5,419 bases of DNA from Thermoleophilia bacterium (GTDB taxonomy: Bacteria; Actinomycetota; Thermoleophilia; Gaiellales; SKUG01), in the NCBI GenBank assembly GCA_025964465.1, contig JAOPYS010000122.1:1-5419 (forward strand), written 5' to 3'. Shown here one piece after another: positions 1 to 5,120 of this stretch; position 1 is the first letter of the stretch, and the number at the start of each line of letters is the position of its first letter. A model generated the notes under the pieces. It saw nothing but the letters and a program-made list of their open reading frames with translations, was not told the origin of the DNA and searched no databases. The translations under genes were made by a program, and so were the position numbers.

Positions 1-1
1 G

Positions 2-124
2 AGCATCTACATGAACTGGCCCAACAACACGGTGCGCAAGGGCACGCTGGTCACGGCGACCCTGGCGCTCACGGGCGGCGGCGCGACGATCCACACCCCG
101 GTGATGAGCTTCCGGACGCCGTAG
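2..124 (+). CDS. C-terminal 40 codons of an unidentified, probably exported protein (5' end outside window)
   Basis: The frame is open from the first complete codon at position 2 to a TAG at 122-124. It reads SIYMNWPNNT, then a Lys/Gly turn, then two alternating polar/hydrophobic stretches (TLVTATLALT and ATIHTPVMSF), and ends in RTP. All 40 sense codons end in G or C, which strongly favours this frame over the others. A strong hairpin follows 13 bases after the stop, as expected of a real gene end. The two stretches look like the last strands of a beta-sandwich, similar in style to the exported proteins encoded further right, but the fragment is too short to assign to a family. It is the only plus-strand gene in the window and converges on the minus-strand genes. 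Confidence 0.8.
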   Translation, partial: SIYMNWPNNTVRKGTLVTATLALTGGGATIHTPVMSFRTP

Positions 125-137
125 TCCGCGCAACGAC

Positions 138-171
138 ACAGGCCCCGGCGCGGGGAGCGCTCGGGGCCTGT
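138..171 (+). terminator. Hairpin terminator after the left-edge gene, possibly bidirectional
   Basis: A perfect 10-bp stem (arm ACAGGCCCCG at 138-147, complement at 162-171) is continued inward by a 4-bp GCGC/GCGC helix (148-151 with 157-160), with one bulged T at 161 and a GGGGA loop. It begins 13 bases after the TAG at 122-124. There is no T-tract on either strand, as is common for high-GC actinobacterial terminators. The symmetry means it could also stop transcripts arriving from the minus side, including the proposed small RNA at 188-311. Confidence 0.75.
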
Positions 172-187
172 CGTGCTCGAGGCCGGT

Positions 188-311
188 GCGTCGCCGTACG
201 GGGGGACGGGGGCGACGCGTGGCTGCTCGGGCAGGTGGTGCAGCACTTCGGGGGACGAAGCAGCCGGGCGACAAGGGGGACGGGGCGCCCGGCAGCGTGT
301 GCTGCACGCTG
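188..311 (-). ncRNA. Candidate structured small RNA with C-rich hairpin loops (6C-like)
   Basis: The sequence shows a chain of hairpins in a region with no credible gene. Hairpin A pairs 188-195 with 211-218 (8 bp perfect, 15-base loop). Hairpin B pairs 246-250 with 256-260 (5 bp, 5-base loop). Hairpin C pairs 263-270 with 286-293 (8 bp perfect, 15-base loop). Hairpin D pairs 293-299 with 305-311 (7 bp, 5-base loop). The loops of A and C share GGGGGACGGG on the + strand, and B carries GGGGGAC across its loop. Read on the minus strand these are GTCCCCC loops, six C in A and five in C. The 6C RNA family of actinobacteria is defined by paired hairpins with runs of about six C in the loops, so the minus strand is preferred. 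The hairpin at 171-138 would serve as the 3' end. No convincing promoter was found; TACATA at 317-312 (-) is the only AT-rich hexamer nearby. Hairpins arise easily in GC-rich DNA, so this remains a candidate. Confidence 0.4.
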
Positions 312-338
312 TATGTACCTCCCTATCGGGGGACACGC

Positions 339-374
339 CGTGGCCTGTTTCACGGAACGGGCCACGTCGTGGCC
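339..374 (-). terminator. Inverted-repeat cluster, probable terminator of the minus-strand genes
   Basis: The 7-mer CGTGGCC occurs at 339-345 and 368-374 and its complement GGCCACG at 360-366. The middle copy can pair with either flank: 360-366 with 368-374 (one unpaired base between, so the innermost pairs would open), or 339-345 with 360-366 (14-base loop). The cluster lies 16 bases beyond the annotated stop at 390, or 39 bases beyond the alternative stop at 413. That is the right place for the end of the minus-strand transcript. There is no T-tract. Confidence 0.5.
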
Positions 375-389
375 GCGCGCCCGAGGCGG

Positions 390-1484
390 TCACGACCGCG
401 ACGCCGTGCCCGTCAGATCCTGAGCGAGATCGAGCCCTGGCGCGACATCGCGCGGTTGCCGGGGAAGTTGGGGGAGCACGAAGCCCTTCTTGCCGGCCGC
501 GCGCGCCTGCGCGGTACCGAACGCGATGCGGAGTGAGTACGTGCAGTCCGCGTGCAGCGGCGTCTGCTTCACGAGCAGGTTGGAGCCGGCGAGCGTGTAG
601 ACGACGATGCCGATCTTGCCGGAGCAGGCGCCCGGCGCGTCGACCCATGCGGGGCGAACGACCGTGCCGCTCACGAGCGTCGAGGTGCGCCCGACGGTCG
701 CCTTGATCTTCACGTTCTTCGGCCAGCTCACGGGCGCCGTCCTGGCTGTCCGGTCGAGCCCGAGGTACGTCTTCCCGTCCACCACCAGAACCGCGCGGTA
801 GTGGTAGACGGTGTTGATCCCCAGGCCGCCGGCCTTCGCCTTGAGCGTGCCGTAGCCGGTGCCCGGCACGACGACGTTGGATGTCTGCTTGCCGTACGCC
901 TTCGTCGCTCCGTACTGGAAGTGCAGCGCACCGACCGTCTCGGACGTGACGTCTGCCGTGAAGCGCAGCGACACCTGGTTGTTGACGTCGGTGACGCCGG
1001 TCTTGACCTTCGGCGTGACCGGCGCGACGGGGTCTGACACCTCGACGTTGCCGCGCGCGGTGTTGTTGGAGGGGTCGACGTCGGCATCCGCTCCTGCCAC
1101 GGTGGCGGAGTGGAACACCGTCCCGCCCTTGCTCTCCTTCACCGTGACCCGGACGGTCGCGAAGGCGGCGGGCGCCACGGCGCCGAGCGAGCAGGTGACA
1201 GGCGCGGTCTGCGTGCACGATCCCTGCGACGGTTCGGCCTTCACCAGCGTCTCGCCCTCGCCGAGCTGGTCGGTGAGCGTGACCGCCGTCGCGTCGGGCC
1301 CGTAGGAGGAGACCGTGATCTCCCACGTAAAGTCCTCGCCCGCGGTGGCACCGGCGGCGGTCGGGGTGACGCTGACGAGCGCAACGTCGGCGTCGGCGGC
1401 GAGCGCCGAGCCGGGCGCCGCGAGCGCTCCTGCGACGAGACCGGTGGCGAGCGTGGCGCGGACGAAGGTGCGGAGTGCGTGCAT
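390..1484 (-). CDS. Exported DUF11 / fibronectin-like domain protein, probable frameshift near the 3' end
   Basis: The product is 364 residues as read. Residues 1-29 form a signal peptide (Arg5 and Arg9, a hydrophobic core, then SALA before the mature ADADV). Residues 32-150 match the DUF11 repeat domain: TAGEDFTWEITV, a Cys90-Cys98 pair in GSCTQTAPVTCSLG, and the end motif DPSNNTA. Residues 158-250 form a fibronectin-like module with FQYGATKAYGKQT and YHYRAVLVVDGKTY. Residues 258 onward form a beta domain with Cys287 and Cys314, probably disulphide-linked. The ATG is the only usable start: its frame is closed by a TGA 14 codons upstream with no other start between, and there is no clear Shine-Dalgarno. 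The last 26 residues have poor codon statistics, while removing one base from the run at 470-474 restores a family-like FPGN ending with a stop at 413-415 (356 residues). The role is probably cell-surface or secreted; partner and substrate are unknown. It lies 141 bp downstream of the large RTX gene. Confidence 0.9.
   Translation of the reverse strand: MHALRTFVRATLATGLVAGALAAPGSALAADADVALVSVTPTAAGATAGEDFTWEITVSSYGPDATAVTLTDQLGEGETLVKAEPSQGSCTQTAPVTCSLGAVAPAAFATVRVTVKESKGGTVFHSATVAGADADVDPSNNTARGNVEVSDPVAPVTPKVKTGVTDVNNQVSLRFTADVTSETVGALHFQYGATKAYGKQTSNVVVPGTGYGTLKAKAGGLGINTVYHYRAVLVVDGKTYLGLDRTARTAPVSWPKNVKIKATVGRTSTLVSGTVVRPAWVDAPGACSGKIGIVVYTLAGSNLLVKQTPLHADCTYSLRIAFGTAQARAAGKKGFVLPQLPRQPRDVAPGLDLAQDLTGTASRS
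470..474 (-). other. Probable frameshift site at a five-base C run (minus strand)
   Basis: In the annotated frame the codons here are GTG CTC CCC CAA CTT. Skipping one C gives GTG CTC CCC AAC TTC CCC GGC AAC and then the tail NFPGNRAMSRQGSISLRI before a TGA at 413-415. All 18 codons of that tail end in G or C, whereas the annotated tail has many A/T-ending codons (CAA, CTT, CAA, GAT, CCA, GAT, GCT, GAT). An F-x-G-N motif near the end is what this Cys-linked terminal domain usually carries. The cause may be a homopolymer sequencing error, a genuine mutation, or +1 slippage at CCC-C. Confidence 0.65.
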
Positions 1485-1511
1485 CGTGCGGCTATCGGCT
1501 CGCGCCGCCGC

Positions 1512-1528
1512 GAACTGACTTGATGTTC
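1512..1528. repeat. Short inverted repeat in the leader of the DUF11 gene
   Basis: GAAC (1512-1515) and GTTC (1525-1528) are separated by nine bases, 28 bases upstream of the ATG of the DUF11 gene. The position suits an operator, but the arms are only 4 bp and the spacing does not fit the LexA box CGAAC-N4-GTTCG. The downstream arm overlaps the TGA that ends the in-frame open stretch after the large gene. Confidence 0.2.
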
Positions 1529-1625
1529 AGACGATCGTGGTCAGGTCCGTGCGGCGCGCGCCGCGCACCACCCCGTCCGGATCGCGGGTGACCATCCCGA
1601 CGCCCGTCTGCGGCTGCGGCTGACG
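1527..1625 (-). other. 32-codon open stretch in frame after the stop of the RTX gene
   Basis: Directly after the TGA at 1626-1628 the same frame stays open for 32 codons (RQPQPQTGVG, then MVTRDPDGVV, then RGARRTDLTTIV) to a second TGA at 1527-1529. Thirty of the 32 codons end in G or C. It contains one ATG, which would give a 22-residue peptide MVTRDPDGVVRG..TTIV, without a visible Shine-Dalgarno. It may be a readthrough extension, a remnant, a leader peptide for the DUF11 gene (its stop is 42 bases before that ATG), or chance. One other minus frame here also has fairly high GC at third positions, so composition alone does not decide. Confidence 0.2.
1551..1564. repeat. 14-bp perfect palindrome between the two large genes
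   Basis: GCGGCGCGCGCCGC is its own reverse complement and is flanked by GT and GC-AC, which extends the symmetry with a two-base bulge. It lies 62-75 bases after the stop of the 1118-residue gene. It could fold as a 5-bp stem with a GCGC loop and act as a weak terminator between the tandem genes, but alternating GC runs are common in DNA of this composition. Confidence 0.3.
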
Positions 1626-4600
1626 TCACAGCGTGCAGCGCGGCTTCGCTCCGGGCTTGGGAGCGGCTGCCTTGGACGGGTGCAGCGCGCGCAGCGTGAC
1701 GGGCGCGCTCCACGGGCTCCACGAGCTGGTCGCGGCTGCGCGCACCCGCATGCGGATGCCGAGCGCGGTGCGCGGGGTCGTGACCAGGCGCGGAGCGGTC
1801 GTCACGAAGCGCGTGGGGCGCCGAGCCAGGCCGATGCACATGCTCACCTCGTAGGAGCGCGCCCCCGTCACCCGGGTCCATGCGGTGACGACCGTACCGT
1901 GCTTCGCGCGCTTGGTCACGAGGCGCTTCGGGGTCGTCAGGGCCGGGCGCGTCACGGTGAATACGGTCGCGTACGGCTCGGTCGCAAACGGGATGCCATC
2001 ACGTTCGGTGACCGCGACCACCCGGATCCGCCCGGCCCAGGTGCCATCCACCGTCCACACCGTCGAACCGCTCCGCGTCCGGCCCGACGTGATGGGACGA
2101 GAGAGCGTGCCGTCGAGCGTCGACGCGCGCAGGGCGACCTGTGAGCCGGCCGGCACGCGGTAGGCGATCCGCAGCTTCGATCGACCCGCGACCAGGGCCC
2201 GCGAGGTGGCAGGCTTGCCCACGACCCGGGCCGAGGTGACGACGCCCTGCGGCGTCGGCAGGCTCATCAGGCTCTCGACGGACGTGAACGGCGCGGCGCC
2301 CGCGGTCGACACCGTCCAGGTGCCCGGCTTGATCGCCGGCGCGAACAGCCCGAACGAGGCCTTCCCGCCCCCCTTCGGATCGCGTCCGAACCCGACGCCC
2401 GGTGCGGTGAACCCGACGGCCGTGTCGATGACCACGCGCCCCGTGGGGTCGGTCACCTTCAGCTGGCCGGTGCGTGATCCGTCCAGGTGGAGGGACGCGA
2501 TCTTCGCCGCGGGCGGAATCGTCCACGTGCTGGTCGCGCTGCCCGGTCCTGCCGGCTTCAGCGCACCGGAGCTCAGCGCCCGCGGGACGAACCCGCCAGC
2601 GAGCCGCGCCCGCAGAACGCTGACGAGCTGCTTGCTGCTGCCGAAACCGAGGTCGACGTGGAACGCCTTGGTCGAGCCGATCCACCAGAACGTGCCGTAG
2701 AGCACGGACACGTTCAGCCGCGCGCCGACGCCCTTGTTGGAGACCGCGGCCTCGGCGCTCGTCGTCAAACCAGTGATGTACGGGCACCAGTTGACGGCAC
2801 CCCAGTCGCAGAACAGCACGTCCTCGATCGTGCCGTTCACCTGGTTGGTGATCGGCGCGCCCGCCGGGAAGCCGACCGTGTACTTGCCGGACGCGAAGAA
2901 GCCGGCCCCGTCGATCGCCACCGTGGCGTTCCCCGAGACGAACCCGCTGAAGGCGTAGAGGTCGACGTTGGCGTTCATCCCGGCGGGCACCTCCGGCGTG
3001 CCACTGGAGACGCGCAGGTCGATGTCACCCTGGGTGACCTCCGTGCCGTAGACGGTGAGCGTGCCGGTGCCCTGGATCCGCAGCTCGCGACGATCGACGT
3101 TCCCCGCCAGGGTGCCGTACACGTGGAGGTTGGCGACCGAAGCGGCCCCCGGCACGAGCGACGGCACGAGCTGGTAGCTGGCCCCGACCGTTCCCTCGAA
3201 CGTGGTGGGGCCCGACTTGATGCCGTCCACGCGCAGCGCACCTTCGTTCACCTGCGTGCTGTACCCGAGCGACGGCGGTGTGTTCTGCCCGGAGAACGCG
3301 AGGAACAGCGAGTTGATGTCCGGCCCGTTCGCCGTGCGCGCCGATGCGCTCGTCGTCAGCATGCCCGCGAGCGTCGCCTTGGCGGTGAGCTCCCACGTGG
3401 CGAGCGACGGGCTGTAGGCGATGCAGGTGTGGCGCAGCTCGGTGATGCGCGAGAGCCCGCCGAGCGGCAGCGCGGCATCGAGGCACCCGTGCACGGTGGA
3501 GATGATGCCGCCCGACCGCGAGAAGCCAGCGGTGCCGGTCGCGCTCAGCGCGCCGTTGATGAACTGCGCCCCGGCGGCGTACGTGGCCGACCCGGACGCG
3601 ACGCCCACGTCCAGCCGCACCTTGCTGGCTGCGACGTTGGTGACGAGCCCGGAAGCGCTGTCGTAGGAGCCCATCGCGACGCTGCCGATCCGCGCAGCGG
3701 GGGTGGCTGACGCGCTCGTGATCGTGAAGTTCGACGCCAGCGAGAAGGTGGCGTTGCGCGATTCGCGCAGCAGCGCCTGCGCCGTCCCCTTGGATCGACC
3801 CGTGAGCGCCGCGGGCCCGACGTACGTCGCCGTGCGGCGCGCGACGTCGACCACGAGCGGCGTGGTCATGTCGATGTCGAGGAACCCGTCCACGCTCACC
3901 TTGCCGCGCAGCTGCACGACGCCGCCAGCGGCCTGCGTGAGCACGTCGGCGCACAGGCGCACGGTGTTGACCACGAGCGAGCCCTGTCCCGTCGGGCAGT
4001 TGCCCTGCGCGGTCGCCGGAGCGGGCGGTGTCGGTGTGGTGGGTGGCGGCGTCGGCGTGCTGGTCGTCGGCCGCTCGACCTCCTCGCATCCGGAGACCGC
4101 GGCGTCGATGGTCGCCGCATCGAGCGTCGCGCGGTCGTTGCCCGCGCCGCAGGCGACCGTGTCCGCGACCCCGTTGCGGGCCTCGATCGCGTCGTCGCCG
4201 TCATTGGTCGCGACCCGCATCGCCGCGGCGCCGAGGACGACCACGTCGGAGGCGCTGGTGCCGACGATCGCCTCGATGCTGCTGGCCGGGCCGGTGATGT
4301 TCTCGCCGTCCGTGTCGTCGGCCGCGCCGTTGAGGTTGACGTACACGCCCGTCGCATGGCTCGCGCAGGGCGTGTGTGCACGCGGGTCGCCGTACGCGAG
4401 CGTGTCGGTGCCGGGCGAACCCGCGAACGTGTCACGCCCGCACCCGCCGTCGAGCTCGTCGTCGCCATCGCTGCCGGCCAGCGTGTCGTTGCCCGCGCCG
4501 CCGATCACCAGGTCGTTGCCGGCTCCACCGACCAGCTGCACCTGCATGGTCGCGCGAGACGCGTCGAGGAACTCGTTGCCCGCGCCGCCGACGATCGCGA

Positions 4601-4982
4601 CCTGCGAGAACACGTACGGCGCCGTGGCGAAGCAGTCGAGCCCGTCACCCTGCGCGTTGCGGGTGCACTGGCCGTACTGGGAGTTCTGCCCGACCGGAAC
4701 GGTGCCGTCGTAGTCCTGCCCGGCCGTCGCCGCGATCTCGCGAAGGCCCACTGACGTCGACGTGTCCGGACCGTTGGGCCCCGTCTCCTGCAGCAGTTCC
4801 CAGTGGTGGTTCGCGGGCGCACCTGCGACCTGCTCGCCGTCGTCGCGGATGGAGAGCGCGACCTCGTTGTTGCCGACCGGCTGGAAGATCACCTCGGCGA
4901 GCGCTGCGCTCGGGACGAGGGCGAGCGAGGCGACGGCGAGCACCACGACGAGCAGCACGTGGGCGGGACGAGAGACTGGCAC
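1626..4982 (-). CDS. Large exported RTX-repeat, beta-rich multidomain protein
   Basis: The product has 1118 residues. Residues 1-29 form a signal peptide (hydrophobic core LLVVVLAVASLALV, cleavage after AALA). Residues 30-130 are an unassigned beta region. Residues 132-196 carry RTX calcium-binding nonapeptides: GGAGNEFLD, then five in a row from 152 (GGAGNDLVI, GGAGNDTLA, GSDGDDELD, GGCGRDTFA, GSPGTDTLA). A second, degenerate set lies at 260-286. Residues 305-325 are a Pro/Thr linker. Residues 326-790 are beta-rich with no family I recognise. Residues 815-911 resemble a Gly/Pro-rich beta-sandwich of the pre-peptidase C-terminal type. Residues 1019-1097 resemble a fibronectin III module with a Ser/Trp-rich SSWSPWSAP end. 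No catalytic motif is visible. The 14 cysteines fall into seven neighbouring pairs, as in an extracellular protein. The start is GTG, with AGGA five bases upstream and no earlier start in frame before a TGA. A surface adhesin or matrix role is inference only. Confidence 0.92.
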   Translation of the reverse strand: MPVSRPAHVLLVVVLAVASLALVPSAALAEVIFQPVGNNEVALSIRDDGEQVAGAPANHHWELLQETGPNGPDTSTSVGLREIAATAGQDYDGTVPVGQNSQYGQCTRNAQGDGLDCFATAPYVFSQVAIVGGAGNEFLDASRATMQVQLVGGAGNDLVIGGAGNDTLAGSDGDDELDGGCGRDTFAGSPGTDTLAYGDPRAHTPCASHATGVYVNLNGAADDTDGENITGPASSIEAIVGTSASDVVVLGAAAMRVATNDGDDAIEARNGVADTVACGAGNDRATLDAATIDAAVSGCEEVERPTTSTPTPPPTTPTPPAPATAQGNCPTGQGSLVVNTVRLCADVLTQAAGGVVQLRGKVSVDGFLDIDMTTPLVVDVARRTATYVGPAALTGRSKGTAQALLRESRNATFSLASNFTITSASATPAARIGSVAMGSYDSASGLVTNVAASKVRLDVGVASGSATYAAGAQFINGALSATGTAGFSRSGGIISTVHGCLDAALPLGGLSRITELRHTCIAYSPSLATWELTAKATLAGMLTTSASARTANGPDINSLFLAFSGQNTPPSLGYSTQVNEGALRVDGIKSGPTTFEGTVGASYQLVPSLVPGAASVANLHVYGTLAGNVDRRELRIQGTGTLTVYGTEVTQGDIDLRVSSGTPEVPAGMNANVDLYAFSGFVSGNATVAIDGAGFFASGKYTVGFPAGAPITNQVNGTIEDVLFCDWGAVNWCPYITGLTTSAEAAVSNKGVGARLNVSVLYGTFWWIGSTKAFHVDLGFGSSKQLVSVLRARLAGGFVPRALSSGALKPAGPGSATSTWTIPPAAKIASLHLDGSRTGQLKVTDPTGRVVIDTAVGFTAPGVGFGRDPKGGGKASFGLFAPAIKPGTWTVSTAGAAPFTSVESLMSLPTPQGVVTSARVVGKPATSRALVAGRSKLRIAYRVPAGSQVALRASTLDGTLSRPITSGRTRSGSTVWTVDGTWAGRIRVVAVTERDGIPFATEPYATVFTVTRPALTTPKRLVTKRAKHGTVVTAWTRVTGARSYEVSMCIGLARRPTRFVTTAPRLVTTPRTALGIRMRVRAAATSSWSPWSAPVTLRALHPSKAAAPKPGAKPRCTL
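4008..4070 (-). repeat. Pro/Thr-rich linker-coding stretch
   Basis: Codons 305-325 of the large gene encode PTTSTPTPPPTTPTPPAPATA. On the + strand this appears as a G/T-rich low-complexity run (GGTGTCGGTG, GGTGGGTGGCGG). Such linkers separate folded modules in exported actinobacterial proteins. Here it divides the calcium-binding N-terminal third from the long unassigned beta region. Confidence 0.8.
4125..4205 (-). repeat. Second, degenerate RTX-like block
   Basis: Codons 260-286 read NDGDDAIEA, RNGVADTVA, CGAGNDRAT: three nonapeptides keeping the Asp and hydrophobic positions but losing part of the glycine pattern. Cys278 in the third unit probably pairs with Cys299 (SGCEEV). This variant, 'NGV.DTV.CG.GND' followed by a GCE motif, is familiar from hemolysin-type proteins of Thermoleophilia and is one basis for the taxonomic guess. 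Confidence 0.6.
4395..4589 (-). repeat. RTX (hemolysin-type calcium-binding) repeat block
   Basis: Codons 132-196 encode six GGxGxDxUx nonapeptides, five of them contiguous. At DNA level a 19-base unit starting TCGTTGCCCGCG is exact at 4486-4504 and 4573-4591, 87 bases (29 codons) apart. A third copy at 4513-4531 differs only at three positions, all silent third codon positions. This indicates duplication followed by purifying selection. Such repeats bind calcium and fold into a parallel beta-roll outside the cell. Confidence 0.88.
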
Positions 4983-4987
4983 CGAGA

Positions 4988-4991
4988 TCCT
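4988..4991 (-). promoter_or_regulatory. Ribosome binding site of the RTX gene
   Basis: AGGA (minus strand) lies five bases before the GTG at 4980-4982. This supports the GTG as the start, together with the complete signal peptide that follows directly and the absence of any ATG, GTG or TTG in frame between it and an upstream TGA. Confidence 0.6.
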
Positions 4992-5005
4992 GACGATTGC
5001 GAACT

Positions 5006-5025
5006 CGACCCGCGAACGCGGGCCG
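5006..5025 (-). other. Hairpin in the leader of the RTX gene
   Basis: On the minus strand CGGCCCGC (5025-5018) pairs with GCGGGTCG (5013-5006) around a GTTC tetraloop: eight base pairs, one of them G-U. It lies 96 bases after the stop of the methyltransferase gene and 23 bases before the GTG of the RTX gene. It may be a terminator for the methyltransferase transcript or a leader structure; no T-tract follows. Confidence 0.4.
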
Positions 5026-5060
5026 TCGGAGGGTGCGGGCGCTGACGCTCACCGCTCCGA

Positions 5061-5066
5061 CCTCCT
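5061..5066 (-). promoter_or_regulatory. Strong unassigned Shine-Dalgarno AGGAGG
   Basis: AGGAGG on the minus strand is followed after eight bases by GTG at 5052-5050, an ideal arrangement. The frame it opens (VSVSARTLRRPAFAG...) is not that of the RTX protein and runs on across its N-terminal region to 4645. The first 13 or so codons have good GC-ending usage, after which usage decays. It may start a leader peptide, or be chance. Confidence 0.35.
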
Positions 5067-5120
5067 CACCGATCTACGCGACGCCCACACGTCGATTCGG
5101 ATGTCGTACGGGTGTGGCGG

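Noticed and set aside
288..335. GGGAGG followed by GTG (about 300) as a small minus-strand gene in the intergenic region
   Set aside because: The frame translates to Pro/Arg-rich low-complexity sequence through the hairpins and terminator, with no coding signature.
346..361. TGTTTCACG, which matches one half of the ParB parS site
   Set aside because: The second half (GAACGGG) does not match TGAAACA; only 10 of 16 positions agree. It lies in the loop of the terminator cluster, so a chance half-site is more likely.
173..706. 177-codon + strand frame through the convergent intergenic region
   Set aside because: Its N-terminal half covers the hairpin region and its C-terminal half is antisense to the DUF11 gene. 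The composition is Arg/Ser/Cys-rich without any recognisable motif.
7..1326. 439-codon open frame on the minus strand overlapping the DUF11 gene
   Set aside because: Arg/His-rich translation out of phase with the DUF11 gene, crossing the terminator and the left-edge gene. It matters only as a shifted frame of the DUF11 gene.
1621..1628. TGACGTCA palindrome over the stop of the RTX gene
   Set aside because: It resembles the eukaryotic CRE, with no meaning here. An 8-base palindrome containing the stop codon is expected by chance.
2487..3710. 407-codon open frame on the + strand
   Set aside because: Arg/Gly/Asp/Ala-rich low-complexity translation opposite the large gene, without domain, Shine-Dalgarno or sensible codon usage. 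It is a shadow of GC-rich coding DNA.
3703..4713. Long open frame on the + strand (336 residues) opposite the RTX region
   Set aside because: It is antisense to a gene with a signal peptide and clear RTX motifs. Its sequence (Ser/Pro/Ala/Val-rich, with SLPAPPT repeats) is what the complement of GGAGND codons produces.
5071..5076. TAGATC on the minus strand as a -10 box for the RTX gene
   Set aside because: No matching -35 element at proper spacing, and it lies only four bases before the AGGAGG, too close for a start site upstream of that ribosome binding site.
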